Shown here piece by piece: positions 48,514 to 58,829 of a DNA stretch of 64,000 nucleotides (the stretch's first letter is position 1; each line of letters starts with the position of its first letter). This DNA comes from Desulfopila aestuarii DSM 18488. GTDB lineage: Bacteria > Desulfobacterota > Desulfobulbia > Desulfobulbales > Desulfocapsaceae. The stretch covers positions 124,001-188,000 of the forward strand of contig NZ_FRFE01000004.1 in the NCBI RefSeq assembly GCF_900143695.1, read 5' to 3'. Made by a program: the position numbers and the translations under genes. The notes beneath the pieces are model-generated. The model was not told where the DNA came from and did no database searches. It worked only from the letters and a program-made list of their open reading frames with translations.

Positions 48514-49857
48514 CAATAGTGACGGGTAGCTCATTTCAAGTAACTCTGCTGCTTGAGTTTTATTACCACCAGTTCGCTCCATGGCACGTTTAATCAACTG
48601 GGCTTCAACTACAGCAGTGGCTTTTTTTACAGACATCCCCCTGTCAAAACTTCTTTCTTGAGTACCGATTAAAGAATTGTTACGATCAAGTCCAAGAAAA
48701 GCAGAAGATGAAATAATATCAGTGTCTGCCAATACACATGCCCTCTCAATGCTATTCTCAAGCTCCCTCACATTTCCTGGCCAATCATACTCAATAAGCA
48801 ATCCCAGTCCGGACTGATCAATATTGGCAATCTTGCATCCATATTTTCTGTTGACTTTATAAATGAAATGATCACACAGTAAACGAATGTCGGATTTTCT
48901 TTGTCGTAGAGGCGGAATAGTGAGATGCAATACATTCAAACGATAAAAAAGATCTGATCTAAATCTACCCGACGCCACCGCCTTCGTTAAATCTTGAGAT
49001 GTTGCCGCCAATATGCGAACATCTATTTTACGTACCTGGTTTGCACCAACAGGTTTCACCTCCCCTTCCTGCAACACTCGCAGGAGCTTTACCTGCATAC
49101 CTAATGGCATCTCACCGATTTCATCTAGAAACAATGTCCCATGGTTTGCTTCAACAAAAAGACCTTTTCGCTCTTGATCAGCTCCGGTGAAAGAACCTTG
49201 TATATGGCCAAACAGTTCACTTTCAATTAATCCTTCAGGAATGCTGCCACAATTTATTGCGATAAACGGTTTATCTTTACGTTTTGAATTCTGGTGAATA
49301 CCTCTCGCCAATAATTCTTTTCCTGTACCAGACTCTCCCGTTATGAGCACCGTAGTTGAGTAACATGCTACTCTTCTTGCCAATTCAAATAATTCCTGCA
49401 TTACCTTTGAAATTCCGACCATATGCCCAAAACTATCGCTAGGCATCACGTTCTCAAGTTCTTGCCTGAGTCGAGAATTCTCCCTTTTTAACATCTCACG
49501 CTCTTCAGCTTTTTTCAGAGTAAGAAGAACCTCATCTTTTTTAAACGGCTTTGAAATATAGTCATAAGCACCTTTTTTCATTGCCTCCAAAGCCAAGTCA
49601 ACGGTGCCATATGCTGACATCATAACAACTGTTGTTTCACGAAGGTAACTTTCCGCTTGCTCCAGAAAGGCCATCCCATCCATCCGAGGCATTCGCACAT
49701 CACAGAGCACGTAATCAAAATGATCCAATTGCACTTTATCAAGCCCTTCTCTTCCGTCCTGGGCTTGCTCGATTTGATACCCGCACTTCGACAAAAGTGC
49801 TTGCAGCATATGCCGCATGTTTTCTTCATCGTCGATAATCAGCAAGCGAGGTGTCAT
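48487..49857 (-). CDS. pilR: Sigma-54-dependent response regulator (PilR-like)
   Basis: A 456-residue NtrC-type activator: receiver domain (Asp in CDVRMPRMDG, about residue 53), AAA+ domain with GESGTGKE (Walker A), GSFTGA sigma-54-contact loop and LFLDEIGEMP (Walker B), and a C-terminal Fis-type HTH (ERTGGNKTQAAELLEMSY). The sigma-54 loop reads GSFTGA instead of the usual GAFTGA. Its start overlaps the kinase stop (ATGA). Likely activates the sigma-54 promoters of this island. Confidence 0.9.
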   Translation of the reverse strand: MTPRLLIIDDEENMRHMLQALLSKCGYQIEQAQDGREGLDKVQLDHFDYVLCDVRMPRMDGMAFLEQAESYLRETTVVMMSAYGTVDLALEAMKKGAYDYISKPFKKDEVLLTLKKAEEREMLKRENSRLRQELENVMPSDSFGHMVGISKVMQELFELARRVACYSTTVLITGESGTGKELLARGIHQNSKRKDKPFIAINCGSIPEGLIESELFGHIQGSFTGADQERKGLFVEANHGTLFLDEIGEMPLGMQVKLLRVLQEGEVKPVGANQVRKIDVRILAATSQDLTKAVASGRFRSDLFYRLNVLHLTIPPLRQRKSDIRLLCDHFIYKVNRKYGCKIANIDQSGLGLLIEYDWPGNVRELENSIERACVLADTDIISSSAFLGLDRNNSLIGTQERSFDRGMSVKKATAVVEAQLIKRAMERTGGNKTQAAELLEMSYPSLLSKIKKYKI

Positions 49858-51392
49858 GATTTAACCTTATTACCGTCTTGCTCAACGCTAGCAGGAAAAT
49901 TCAGCTTAAAGGAGGCGCCCTGTCCGGGTGAGCTTTTCACTTCTATACTACCGCCTACTGAACGTACGACTCTCTCTGCAATAGCTAAACCGAGCCCTGT
50001 GCCTTTGCCAGGTTCTTTTGTGGTATAGAATGGCTCAAATATGTGGTCAAGATTTTCGGGCGGAATCCCTTCACCATTGTCTATGATTTCCAACGAAACG
50101 ATAGGCGTTTTTGATGATATTTCTTCGTTGATTTTCATATTAATCTCACCAGACTTTCTATCACAGTCATTTACGGCAATCGCATCAAGACTGTTAAGCA
50201 GCAGGTTCAATACAACCTGGCGAATCATATCTCTGTCTGCTTTTATCATAAAGGGTCCCGCTTCTGACGTTAATTGTATAACAGATCCCTTTCGATGAAC
50301 AGACAGCTCCAACAATTCGATTACCTCTTGAACCAATTCACATAGATCAAACGTTTCCGATTGCGTATGGCTTATTCTTGACATGGTGAGCAATCGCCTG
50401 ATCAATGTATCGATCCGTTCTAGTTCTGACTGCGCTCTTTTGGAAAATTGCTCTCTCTCTTCGGTAGAAAAATCATCATTGCCCAAAAGCTCGACATAAC
50501 CTTGAACAATTGTAAGCGGGTTACCTATTTCATGGGCAAGTCCAGCTGAAAGCCTGCCGACCGTAGACATTTTTTCAGCCATTACGACCTCCTTATGAGC
50601 CTTTTGCAAATTTTTATTAGCTTCAGCTAAGGAGTACACGGTATCACGTAGACTATCTTTGTCTCTCTCAATGCGCTGGACCATGCCATGCATGGCCTTG
50701 GTTAACTGGCCGAGCTCTCCTTCCGATACTTGAGAAAACATTGAGCTATCAGCTCTGACTTGGTAGGTTTCAGCAATAGTTACCAACCTATCGAGTGGAT
50801 CAAAAACAAAACGACGAACTCTAAAAAAAACAATAGTGCTCAAAATTATTGCATTCAATAATATGTAGACAAAAATGATTTTTTGTTTATTCCATATCAG
50901 TTCTAGAGTTTCTGCATCATCTATAATCGCACCCATCGCGATATCATTCCCGTCTTTACCCGTCAATACCAATGCTACCCCAACAGCTTGCAAGGAAAAT
51001 TTACTTGATTTCGCGAAACCGTTAAGGCGACGCATAATCTCTTTTTTGGTAACAAGAGCCTCGGTAACTATTGATATCAGATCTGCATTCGCACCCTTTT
51101 TTGAAATAATGAGTTCACCATTTTCTATTGAAGCACGTGCTATGTTCACCTGCACCCTTGCCAAGCCATATTGCCCATTATTGAATACACTGTTGACATC
51201 AATCAGCGAGCCTTCTTTGGTTACATATTCTTTAACTAGTTCTAACTTTAAAAAACTCTTAAGCTGGTAAACTTTCTCCTCAAAATGAGTGTGGTACCAA
51301 AACGAAACCACGACAGCATCAATCAACAACATGGCAAATAGCAAAGAAATGAAAAACAGCGAAGAAAGTTGGATTTTTATATTTCTATACAT
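49854..51392 (-). CDS. Sensor histidine kinase (PilS-like)
   Basis: A 512-residue membrane kinase. Two membrane helices (about residues 8-32 and 170-195) flank an extracytoplasmic domain of about 135 residues. HAMP follows, then HisKA with the phosphorylated His in GLAHEIGNPLTI (about 285) and an HATPase domain with N box (LNLLLNSLDAI) and GTGLGLAI. The topology with two helices and an outside loop differs from the six-helix PilS of Pseudomonas. The frame extends 21 codons to a GTG. It is translationally coupled to the regulator. Confidence 0.85.
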   Translation of the reverse strand: MYRNIKIQLSSLFFISLLFAMLLIDAVVVSFWYHTHFEEKVYQLKSFLKLELVKEYVTKEGSLIDVNSVFNNGQYGLARVQVNIARASIENGELIISKKGANADLISIVTEALVTKKEIMRRLNGFAKSSKFSLQAVGVALVLTGKDGNDIAMGAIIDDAETLELIWNKQKIIFVYILLNAIILSTIVFFRVRRFVFDPLDRLVTIAETYQVRADSSMFSQVSEGELGQLTKAMHGMVQRIERDKDSLRDTVYSLAEANKNLQKAHKEVVMAEKMSTVGRLSAGLAHEIGNPLTIVQGYVELLGNDDFSTEEREQFSKRAQSELERIDTLIRRLLTMSRISHTQSETFDLCELVQEVIELLELSVHRKGSVIQLTSEAGPFMIKADRDMIRQVVLNLLLNSLDAIAVNDCDRKSGEINMKINEEISSKTPIVSLEIIDNGEGIPPENLDHIFEPFYTTKEPGKGTGLGLAIAERVVRSVGGSIEVKSSPGQGASFKLNFPASVEQDGNKVKS

Positions 51393-51994
51393 GGATATTG
51401 TTTTAAGAATCAGAAGACGGGAAATGAATAGCAAATTTCTTGGTCCAATACGCACAAATTGTCACAGAAGCCCTGGGCTGAATCGATGGATGATGTTTCT
51501 GCTGAAAAAACAACGCATAACCTAACACACCAGCACCCTACCGCCGCGACAGAGACTCACGTTGAGGATTTCAAGTTCTCGAACAAAAACACCTTTCCGT
51601 GCCCGTTGTATCTGTATTTCCAATATACTCAGCCAATCTATGTGATACTAACATTCGATATAACTGTATATTTCATTTGATTTGTCTCTACGTTTATGTT
51701 CTAAATTGATGTCTGTTTTTCATGGTAGCTGTTAAAAAAGATGAATCATGTCCATCTGGACCGGCGAGGTGAGCATATGCACTTTATACTAACGAGTGGT
51801 TTCCAGATCATCTTTATATAAGTACATTATGACTAAACAAACACATAACATTTACGTTTGGTCACAATGTGAAACGTTAAAAATGTTCCAAAAAATAGGC
51901 CAAAACTCCTTTCTGGCATGATTATTGAATAAATACGTTTTGATTCAGCACTTTTTCAAACATGAGTCATCTTAGATCTATGCAAGAGGTCAAC
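51393..51994. other. Divergent control region between pilS and pilY1 copy 2
   Basis: About 600 AT-rich bases between divergent genes. It holds a sigma-54-like element and a TCACAATGTGA palindrome at 51862-51872, about 40 bases before the -24 box. No supported gene. Confidence 0.5.
51914..51929 (+). promoter_or_regulatory. Candidate sigma-54 promoter of pilY1 copy 2
   Basis: TGGCATG, four bases and TTGAA. The -24 box matches consensus; the -12 has GA where GC is expected. It is 65 bases before the chosen ATG. Confidence 0.4.
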
Positions 51995-54900
51995 ATGTAT
52001 AAATGTACTCCCCATAAACATTCTCATCTCCGATGGTTTGCTTACATTCTATGCTCCAGTGTATTATGGTTTGTTCCGACCAAGGCGTTAGCCGCAAGCT
52101 GTGAAGACTATACAGCTACCCCCCCATTCCTCACCACGACCATAAAACCAAATGTCCTTTTCATGCTCGACAATTCGGGAAGCATGAAAAATCCGGTATA
52201 CGACCAGGGGGCAAGCTATAACAAAGACTGCACCACTACTGCTGGCACTGGATACAATCCATCAAAGACATATTTTGGCATGTTTGACTCGGGTAAAAAA
52301 TATACATACGACCCCACCATACCCGTAGATAGTTCGTCTTACTTCGGTGCTGGGGCTCCATATTCTATTGTAGACTCTAGCAACAACCCGGCAATTGATA
52401 CTACTTCAACTGGTGCCTTTACTGAAGACACATCTGATCCAGGTTGCACTCCTGCTGCAGGCACCAACTGTTGGGACGGGAATTTTCTCAACTGGCTTGT
52501 TACGCGCCGAACAGATGCAGCAAGAAAAGTCCTTATTGGCGGCAAGACTGAAAATCGCAGTGGGTATGAGTACAAAGGTGCTGGTAATGGTACTTTTTGG
52601 AAAATTGTCGGCAATAATGAACCGAGCGACAGAGACATTTGCAAAACTGATACAAATTTAGGCAACTACACTCCAATTCCCAACAGTACTCGTGTCTTGA
52701 TCCATAGTCCTGCCGACAAAGGCGAAATCCAATCATCCTATGACCCATACGCCAAGATTTTGCCAATAGACAATTTCAATATTACGAATGTTGATGGTGA
52801 TGTTATTGGTGAGGTCATGAATATTAAGGTGTCAAGCGATCCACTATCGATAACATCCATCAACAAATATATTCATCCAATTATCGTTGCCGCTCCACCT
52901 GAAAATGGCGAGGATCCAACTACAGTGCGGATCATCAATAACAGTTCCCCAAATTCCTATGCCACGTTTGACATCAAGCTGCAGGATTGGACGGCAAACC
53001 CTCTCTACGACGCAGACAACGACCCGGCACATCCCAAAGAACCGATAACGTATGTCATTCTAGAACGAGGAGTTCATCTCCTTCCCAAATCTGGTGGAGG
53101 TACGCTTAAAATTGTCGCTGACGAAACGTTATTAGAAGAAGATAACGTCAAATTTAATACACTAAAATACCCTACTACTCTGCCACATACATCTTTAAAT
53201 AATCCGGTAGTGATCGCCTCAATTTCAAGCGAGAACGATTCCACCCCAGTAACGACAAGGATACAGGGTGTGACTAATACCGAATTCAAAATAGCTCTTC
53301 AACGTGCACAAGCTGACACGCACAATCACCCGAAAGAAACGGTTAGCTTCATGGCGATGGAACAAGGCGTGACAACCGGCAGTTTACGCCTGGCAGCCGC
53401 TACTGCCGTTGACTCTATTGATAGAACTTTCAAGACTGTCACGTTTCCAGCGTCTATATCCGCGGGTGCTTTTCTCGCTGCGATGCAGACCTTCAATGAC
53501 TCAGACACCGCGAACCTGCGCTTTAGAAACTTTACAACGAGTTCAGTTGATCTGAAAGTTGAAGAGGAACAATCTTATGAAGAAAATACCGTTCACACTG
53601 CTGAAGATGTGGGTTTCATTGCCTTTGAAATACCTGAACCATCAGCCAGTTACAACATCGCCCTCATTACAGATGAAGAACCAAAGGGCCTTGTTCACTC
53701 TATCGAAAGTAAAGTCCGAACCGGAATTAGTTTTTATAGATACCAGAAAACTGACCAGGATAAAAATCCAGACGACCCTGAAATCAATGGCCTTGAGACC
53801 AGCCTCTACGATGGAGAGTGGGCACATGGCGGCACATTGCGCCTTGCCATCCCATCCAACCCCTTCTTAAAAAAGAATAATGACATTCCTTCCTATAGGT
53901 ATATCGACACCCCTGTTAAAGCTGCAACCTCGACAATTGTTGATGCCATAGAGCACTACCCACTCGTCTGGGGAACTACCCCTCTTGCTGAGAATCTTTA
54001 TGAGGTGGGCAGATATTTCAGTCAGATACCACCATATTATGATGACAAACCAACAATCGGATCCGAAACCAACTATCTTGTATATGACAAGGATGCTCCA
54101 GCTAGTGACCCAGCCAGTGATACTATTTGGGATCCATATATTTACACTATGGATGGTATCACAAAGAAAATACGCTGTGCTAAATCATATGTCATAATCC
54201 TCACAGATGGATACCCGTATCGAGATGACAATGTACCAGCTGAAATAGTAGGAACTTCAGCTGTCGATAACGATGATTATGATACAGATGGAGTATATAA
54301 TTCCAATAGAAACGACAATGACTGCTTCGACGACTCGTTTGATGGCAATAAATGCCAAGATAATCTTGACGATGTTGCTAAATATCTCTACGAAGATACC
54401 CTAGCCGGTGATTTTAGGGATCTTAGACCAACAGATCCGGATCTCCCGCTGAGACAGCATCTAGAAGTCTACACTGTTGCTTTTGGCAGCAGTACAATAC
54501 CAGACATACTCGTGGACACAGCCAATAATGCCAACGGAGAAGCCTACGCGGCCGAGGATGGCGAAGAGCTAACTGTGGCATTAACCTCAGCGATTACTTC
54601 AATTTTAAAACGCACCTCTGCTGGTTCTTCAATCTCCGTACTTTCTGAAAGAGCAACTCTAGGTTCTTTGATCAATCAGGCACTCTTTTTCCCTTCAAAA
54701 ACCTTTACCGATGGTACGGATTCTTATGATGTCGATTGGACAGGAGCCCTGAACGGTTACTGGTTTTACAATTCAAGAACCATCAGTAACATCAGAGAAA
54801 ACAACACAGACCCACTAGGATATTACACGCTTGACATATTTGATGACAAGATTATCGATTTCAAAATCGATGCCGAAGGCAGCTTGCGCATTGACTACTA

Positions 54901-57082
54901 TAAAGCAATCAACGAAGGCTCACACAATGATGGTGCGTTGGATCCGAACTCGGGACCTGGCGATACAGCAGGACCGGAAGGCACCTACGACTCCATTGAT
55001 GACGTCCACCGAGTATTTGAGGCTGGAGAAATCCTAAAGGATCGCACAGTCGATGCAGATCCAAACCTGATTGCAGATTCCGGGCGTCGATATATCTACG
55101 CTGTTACAGAAGTCGGCACTGCTGCCGAATTCGTGCAAAGCAATTTTGCCTCTTTTGACAGCCTTTTTAATCTCACTCCTACCTCAACTCCTGAATGCCT
55201 CGGAGAGACAGACACACCAGCACACAAAGAGACTGCCAGCAAGAATCTCATTAGCTACATCCGGGGAGCAAGTGATAATTTTACATCTCAGGCAAATATC
55301 ACTCAGAAATGCCGCAATCGTCAAGTTGACAGTACTGGTAATCTCTGGAAGCTTGGCGACATCATTTATTCAACACCCCAGCCAGTGAATTACGATACTG
55401 GCAGTGACAAATTTTCTCTCCTCTTCACGGGTGCCAATGATGGCATGTTGCATGCTTTTAAGCTTGGCCGTTTGCGCAAGGATAAAGCTAGCACTGGCCA
55501 GGCAGTTGCCCTTTGTGATTCAAATACAGGTGATTGCACAAATAACGAAATTGGAGAAGAGGCATGGGCCTTTATGCCCCGCAACGCTATGCCCTACCTA
55601 CAATTCCTTGCAGATCCTGAATACAAGCACATCTACACAGTAGATCTGCCACCGTACATTATAGAAACCAGCGACAAAAAGATACTCATCGGCGGAATGC
55701 GTTTTGGTGGAGCGACAGGATGCACCTATGAACAAGGAAACAGCTCCTACTGGTGCGGAGACACCAACAAGGATGGTATTATTGACGTTGATCCAGATGG
55801 CAATCCACTCCAGGCCGTACCACCGGATATTTCTCCAGAAAATGTCACCGCTGCATCGCCTGGACTTTCGTCCTACTTCGCCCTCGACATTACGGACCCA
55901 TACAATCCAATTTTTCTTTGGGAATTTACTGACCCCAGCATGGGTTACAGTTATTCCGGCCCTGCCGTCATTTCTCGACAGATCGGCAATATAAATCAGA
56001 AATATGTCATGTTCCTCTCGGGCCCCCTTAACGCAAAGGGTTACACAACTGCTGGTCAAGATCTGAAAATCTATATTTTGAAACTTTCTCCTGCAGACTT
56101 CACCATCCAGGAAGTCTTTAAATTGGATGGTAACGATGAGGACGGATTCGTCAAGGAGAGTGCCTTGTCTAATCTCGATAGCGCCTTCGGGGGCCGACTC
56201 TTCACTAACGGTATTGATTACAACAATGATGGCAGCACGGATGCTGTCTTCTTCGGTGTAAACTGGCTTGCTTCTAATGACTGGAAGGGCAACGTCTTTC
56301 TCGTTGCACCGACAAATGATGATCCTATTACCGACCCAGGAGGACGTTCTGAAACCACTAGCTGGGAGTTTGGCAAAATGTTCAATCAAGGCCAGGCACC
56401 AATTACCTCAAAAATTGAACATGGATTATGTTACGAAAACAATTATCTCTATTTTGGCTCGGGGCGATGGTTTTACAAAACCGATACACCAGGCCAGAAC
56501 CCAAATGACACAAACAGCCTATGGGGTATCGAAATAGATAATTGCCTCAAAAACCTTTCGGACAATGATGATAGAACCAAATGCACGTCTACTTTGAATC
56601 GTGCCCACAACTCTCATTTGGCGGATGACCTGTGCGAAAATGATGGCACCCTTAATCAAGACAATGAAGTTTCATGGCAAATGTCGAACATGGCGGCCAA
56701 CACAGGTGGCGATTTCTTCATGGAACGAACCATCACAGATCCAACCTATTATTCCAATATCGCATTTTTCACGACTATGCAGCCATCTTCTGACCTGTGC
56801 GATTTTGGCGGACGGACCAGGATATGGGCATTCAACTGCAGAACCGGGCACAATATGTTCGACGGCTGTTCAGGTGTTACCACCACTCCCCCGCCAGCCT
56901 CCCTGCTTCTGCAACTGAGTGGAGGTAACATTGAGGACGCACGACTCAATGAATCCAAATTTAGCGAAGAAGATAATTACACAACCGGTTGGTTCAAAGG
57001 AGTGCCACCTGAATCAGGAACCCCTATCGTGCCTTATAGTGGAAAATTCAACGGAGAGATCTTGTTATGGATAGAAAGGTAA
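51995..57082 (+). CDS. Giant PilY1-like pilus tip adhesin, copy 2
   Basis: A 1695-residue exported protein. Signal peptide (ending ALAAS), then a VWA-like start (MLDNSGSM, about residue 59). Three tandem modules of 65-90 residues (about 291-545) resemble H-type lectin repeats: NPVVIASISSENDSTPVTTRI and the ETVSFMAMEQG end of the second copy show the pattern. The second half has Asp-rich loops (DTNKDGIIDVDPDG near 1255; DYNNDGSTD near 1408) and a PilY1 beta-propeller from about 1115. The ATG at 51995 follows AAGAGGT. It differs from copy 1 in its binding modules. It overlaps the next pilin gene by 16 bases. Confidence 0.9.
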   Translation: MYKCTPHKHSHLRWFAYILCSSVLWFVPTKALAASCEDYTATPPFLTTTIKPNVLFMLDNSGSMKNPVYDQGASYNKDCTTTAGTGYNPSKTYFGMFDSGKKYTYDPTIPVDSSSYFGAGAPYSIVDSSNNPAIDTTSTGAFTEDTSDPGCTPAAGTNCWDGNFLNWLVTRRTDAARKVLIGGKTENRSGYEYKGAGNGTFWKIVGNNEPSDRDICKTDTNLGNYTPIPNSTRVLIHSPADKGEIQSSYDPYAKILPIDNFNITNVDGDVIGEVMNIKVSSDPLSITSINKYIHPIIVAAPPENGEDPTTVRIINNSSPNSYATFDIKLQDWTANPLYDADNDPAHPKEPITYVILERGVHLLPKSGGGTLKIVADETLLEEDNVKFNTLKYPTTLPHTSLNNPVVIASISSENDSTPVTTRIQGVTNTEFKIALQRAQADTHNHPKETVSFMAMEQGVTTGSLRLAAATAVDSIDRTFKTVTFPASISAGAFLAAMQTFNDSDTANLRFRNFTTSSVDLKVEEEQSYEENTVHTAEDVGFIAFEIPEPSASYNIALITDEEPKGLVHSIESKVRTGISFYRYQKTDQDKNPDDPEINGLETSLYDGEWAHGGTLRLAIPSNPFLKKNNDIPSYRYIDTPVKAATSTIVDAIEHYPLVWGTTPLAENLYEVGRYFSQIPPYYDDKPTIGSETNYLVYDKDAPASDPASDTIWDPYIYTMDGITKKIRCAKSYVIILTDGYPYRDDNVPAEIVGTSAVDNDDYDTDGVYNSNRNDNDCFDDSFDGNKCQDNLDDVAKYLYEDTLAGDFRDLRPTDPDLPLRQHLEVYTVAFGSSTIPDILVDTANNANGEAYAAEDGEELTVALTSAITSILKRTSAGSSISVLSERATLGSLINQALFFPSKTFTDGTDSYDVDWTGALNGYWFYNSRTISNIRENNTDPLGYYTLDIFDDKIIDFKIDAEGSLRIDYYKAINEGSHNDGALDPNSGPGDTAGPEGTYDSIDDVHRVFEAGEILKDRTVDADPNLIADSGRRYIYAVTEVGTAAEFVQSNFASFDSLFNLTPTSTPECLGETDTPAHKETASKNLISYIRGASDNFTSQANITQKCRNRQVDSTGNLWKLGDIIYSTPQPVNYDTGSDKFSLLFTGANDGMLHAFKLGRLRKDKASTGQAVALCDSNTGDCTNNEIGEEAWAFMPRNAMPYLQFLADPEYKHIYTVDLPPYIIETSDKKILIGGMRFGGATGCTYEQGNSSYWCGDTNKDGIIDVDPDGNPLQAVPPDISPENVTAASPGLSSYFALDITDPYNPIFLWEFTDPSMGYSYSGPAVISRQIGNINQKYVMFLSGPLNAKGYTTAGQDLKIYILKLSPADFTIQEVFKLDGNDEDGFVKESALSNLDSAFGGRLFTNGIDYNNDGSTDAVFFGVNWLASNDWKGNVFLVAPTNDDPITDPGGRSETTSWEFGKMFNQGQAPITSKIEHGLCYENNYLYFGSGRWFYKTDTPGQNPNDTNSLWGIEIDNCLKNLSDNDDRTKCTSTLNRAHNSHLADDLCENDGTLNQDNEVSWQMSNMAANTGGDFFMERTITDPTYYSNIAFFTTMQPSSDLCDFGGRTRIWAFNCRTGHNMFDGCSGVTTTPPPASLLLQLSGGNIEDARLNESKFSEEDNYTTGWFKGVPPESGTPIVPYSGKFNGEILLWIER

Positions 57083-57537
57083 CCAACAAGGCAGGGTTCA
57101 CTCTTGTTGAGCTGATAATTGTCGTAGCTTTTATAGGTATCATTTCAGGTATAGCTGTAAGCAAGTTCTCAGATATCAACGAAGCTGCCAACATAACTGA
57201 CGACATGGAAAAAACATCTTCTTTCCTTAAAAGTAAGCGGTTGTCGGCCTTTACTGAAAAAATCGAAATTAATATCAATATCAATTCCTCAGGAGACACT
57301 CTGACCGCCATCAATGACCCCACAGGCGCTGCAACGCCCAGCGGTTCTCTTTCCTTGAAAAACCCTGTCGGTCCGGTTTCCTCCACTTTTGCTATCAACT
57401 CAAGGGGGCTTTTCAGTACAACGGGAAACATTCACCTTGCAACCGTTAACTCCGCGGCAGCATCTTCATGTGTTGCAATAAATAATACCCGTATACGAAT
57501 TGGGACATGGAATGGTGCGAATTGCAATGCCAAATAA
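57067..57537 (+). CDS. FimT/GspH-like pseudopilin, copy 2
   Basis: A 156-residue prepilin with AGFTLVELIIVVAFIGII, followed by a short beta-rich body with SRGLFSTTGNIHLATV. It starts inside the end of pilY1 copy 2, with GGAGAG ahead of the ATG, and overlaps the following pilV-like gene. Confidence 0.85.
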   Translation: MDRKVTNKAGFTLVELIIVVAFIGIISGIAVSKFSDINEAANITDDMEKTSSFLKSKRLSAFTEKIEINININSSGDTLTAINDPTGAATPSGSLSLKNPVGPVSSTFAINSRGLFSTTGNIHLATVNSAAASSCVAINNTRIRIGTWNGANCNAK

Positions 57538-57910
57538 CAAAGGATTTACACTCATTGAGTCAGTAATAGCTATTCTCCTCTTGACGTTGATGATGCTATG
57601 GACCATCCAGGCTATGATAAGCGCATACGGCTATGCCAGCAGAAATCAACTCAGGGATGAAGCTGTACGATTGTCTGAGGAACTTCTCACCACAGAGAGA
57701 AACACAGCATATGCAGCCCTTACCCCTGGAATTACCCCAACCTACACCATCAGCAGGCAAATTAGAAATTTTGATCATGCCTATTCGATTGATCGCACAG
57801 TTACTAGCGAAGTCCCAGGCCTTGCATATTCAGTTGCCATTAACGTCGGCTGGACTGATAAGGGTAAAACCTACAACTATTCAGCAACTACCATTATAGG
57901 CGATAAATGA
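57527..57910 (+). CDS. PilV-like type IV minor pilin, copy 2
   Basis: A 127-residue prepilin with KGFTLIESVIAILLLTLMM and a small C-terminal domain. The ATG at 57527 overlaps the previous stop by 11 bases and places the leader NNKG right before the cleavage site. It overlaps the next gene by ATGA. Confidence 0.85.
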   Translation: MPNNKGFTLIESVIAILLLTLMMLWTIQAMISAYGYASRNQLRDEAVRLSEELLTTERNTAYAALTPGITPTYTISRQIRNFDHAYSIDRTVTSEVPGLAYSVAINVGWTDKGKTYNYSATTIIGDK

Positions 57911-58824
57911 ACAACAAAGGTTTTACGCTCATCGAATTACTGATTTCAGTCGTCATTCTAGGTGTAATCAGTTCACTCACATATCCAGCGTTTGTCAAGT
58001 TGCTCAATGGCAGTAAAGTTGAGACGTCCTCAAGCGAAGCCATGCTTGATAAAATGAACACTCTTGAACTCATTCGCCTTGACCTTGAACATGCGAATTA
58101 TGGGATAGCAACAGATGATGCCACCCCTCCCCTAACCTGGACTGCTGCCACAAAAACCTTGGCAATCAACTCAACCATTAATAATACCAACCAGGCGAGC
58201 ATAGGCTGGTTGCTGTATAACTGTGGCTCAGCAATCGCATCCTTATCAACCAGCCTTGTCTTGGATAGCCGGGAAGACAGCACCAATACCTGCGTTTCCC
58301 TTCTTGACATAGATAGAAAATTTGCAATCCTCACGCGAACGACACAAACATGCCCAGACAAAGGAGTATATACCGCTTTCCCTGTCTCTAATAGTTCTGA
58401 TCCGACCTGCAGCGCTGAGAGATATACAACAGTAAGTTACACATTAAGTACCGGTAACACGCTTTCCACCTGTGCCCAAGGCACCAGAAACCTTCTTCGC
58501 GCTGTCGGTGGCGCCGCTGGCGAACCAGTTCTGAATTGCGTAGCTGACTATGATGTTCGATTTGAACTCGATATTAATGGCGATGGCACTGTGGATTCAG
58601 TGCAAAGCACTCCACCTGGAACAACACCTCAAATACTCAGCCAGGTGAAAAACATCGAATTGTATGTCTTAATGCAGGCTAGCAAAAAAGACCCCAATCT
58701 GACATCCAATGAAAATCTCTTTATCGATGCATCACTTACACTAAGCAAGGCCTCGGTCACTGAAGATCCATCAAAATATCGTTGGAAAGTGGTTCGAATC
58801 AGCGGTAAACCTATGAGCAGGTAG
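57907..58824 (+). CDS. PilW-like type IV minor pilin, copy 2
   Basis: A 305-residue prepilin with [19 protein letters not shown] and a long body containing five or more cysteines and a DINGDGTVD calcium-type loop. Translationally coupled to pilV copy 2 (ATGA). Confidence 0.88.
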   Translation: MNNKGFTLIELLISVVILGVISSLTYPAFVKLLNGSKVETSSSEAMLDKMNTLELIRLDLEHANYGIATDDATPPLTWTAATKTLAINSTINNTNQASIGWLLYNCGSAIASLSTSLVLDSREDSTNTCVSLLDIDRKFAILTRTTQTCPDKGVYTAFPVSNSSDPTCSAERYTTVSYTLSTGNTLSTCAQGTRNLLRAVGGAAGEPVLNCVADYDVRFELDINGDGTVDSVQSTPPGTTPQILSQVKNIELYVLMQASKKDPNLTSNENLFIDASLTLSKASVTEDPSKYRWKVVRISGKPMSR

Positions 58825-58829
58825 TTCAT

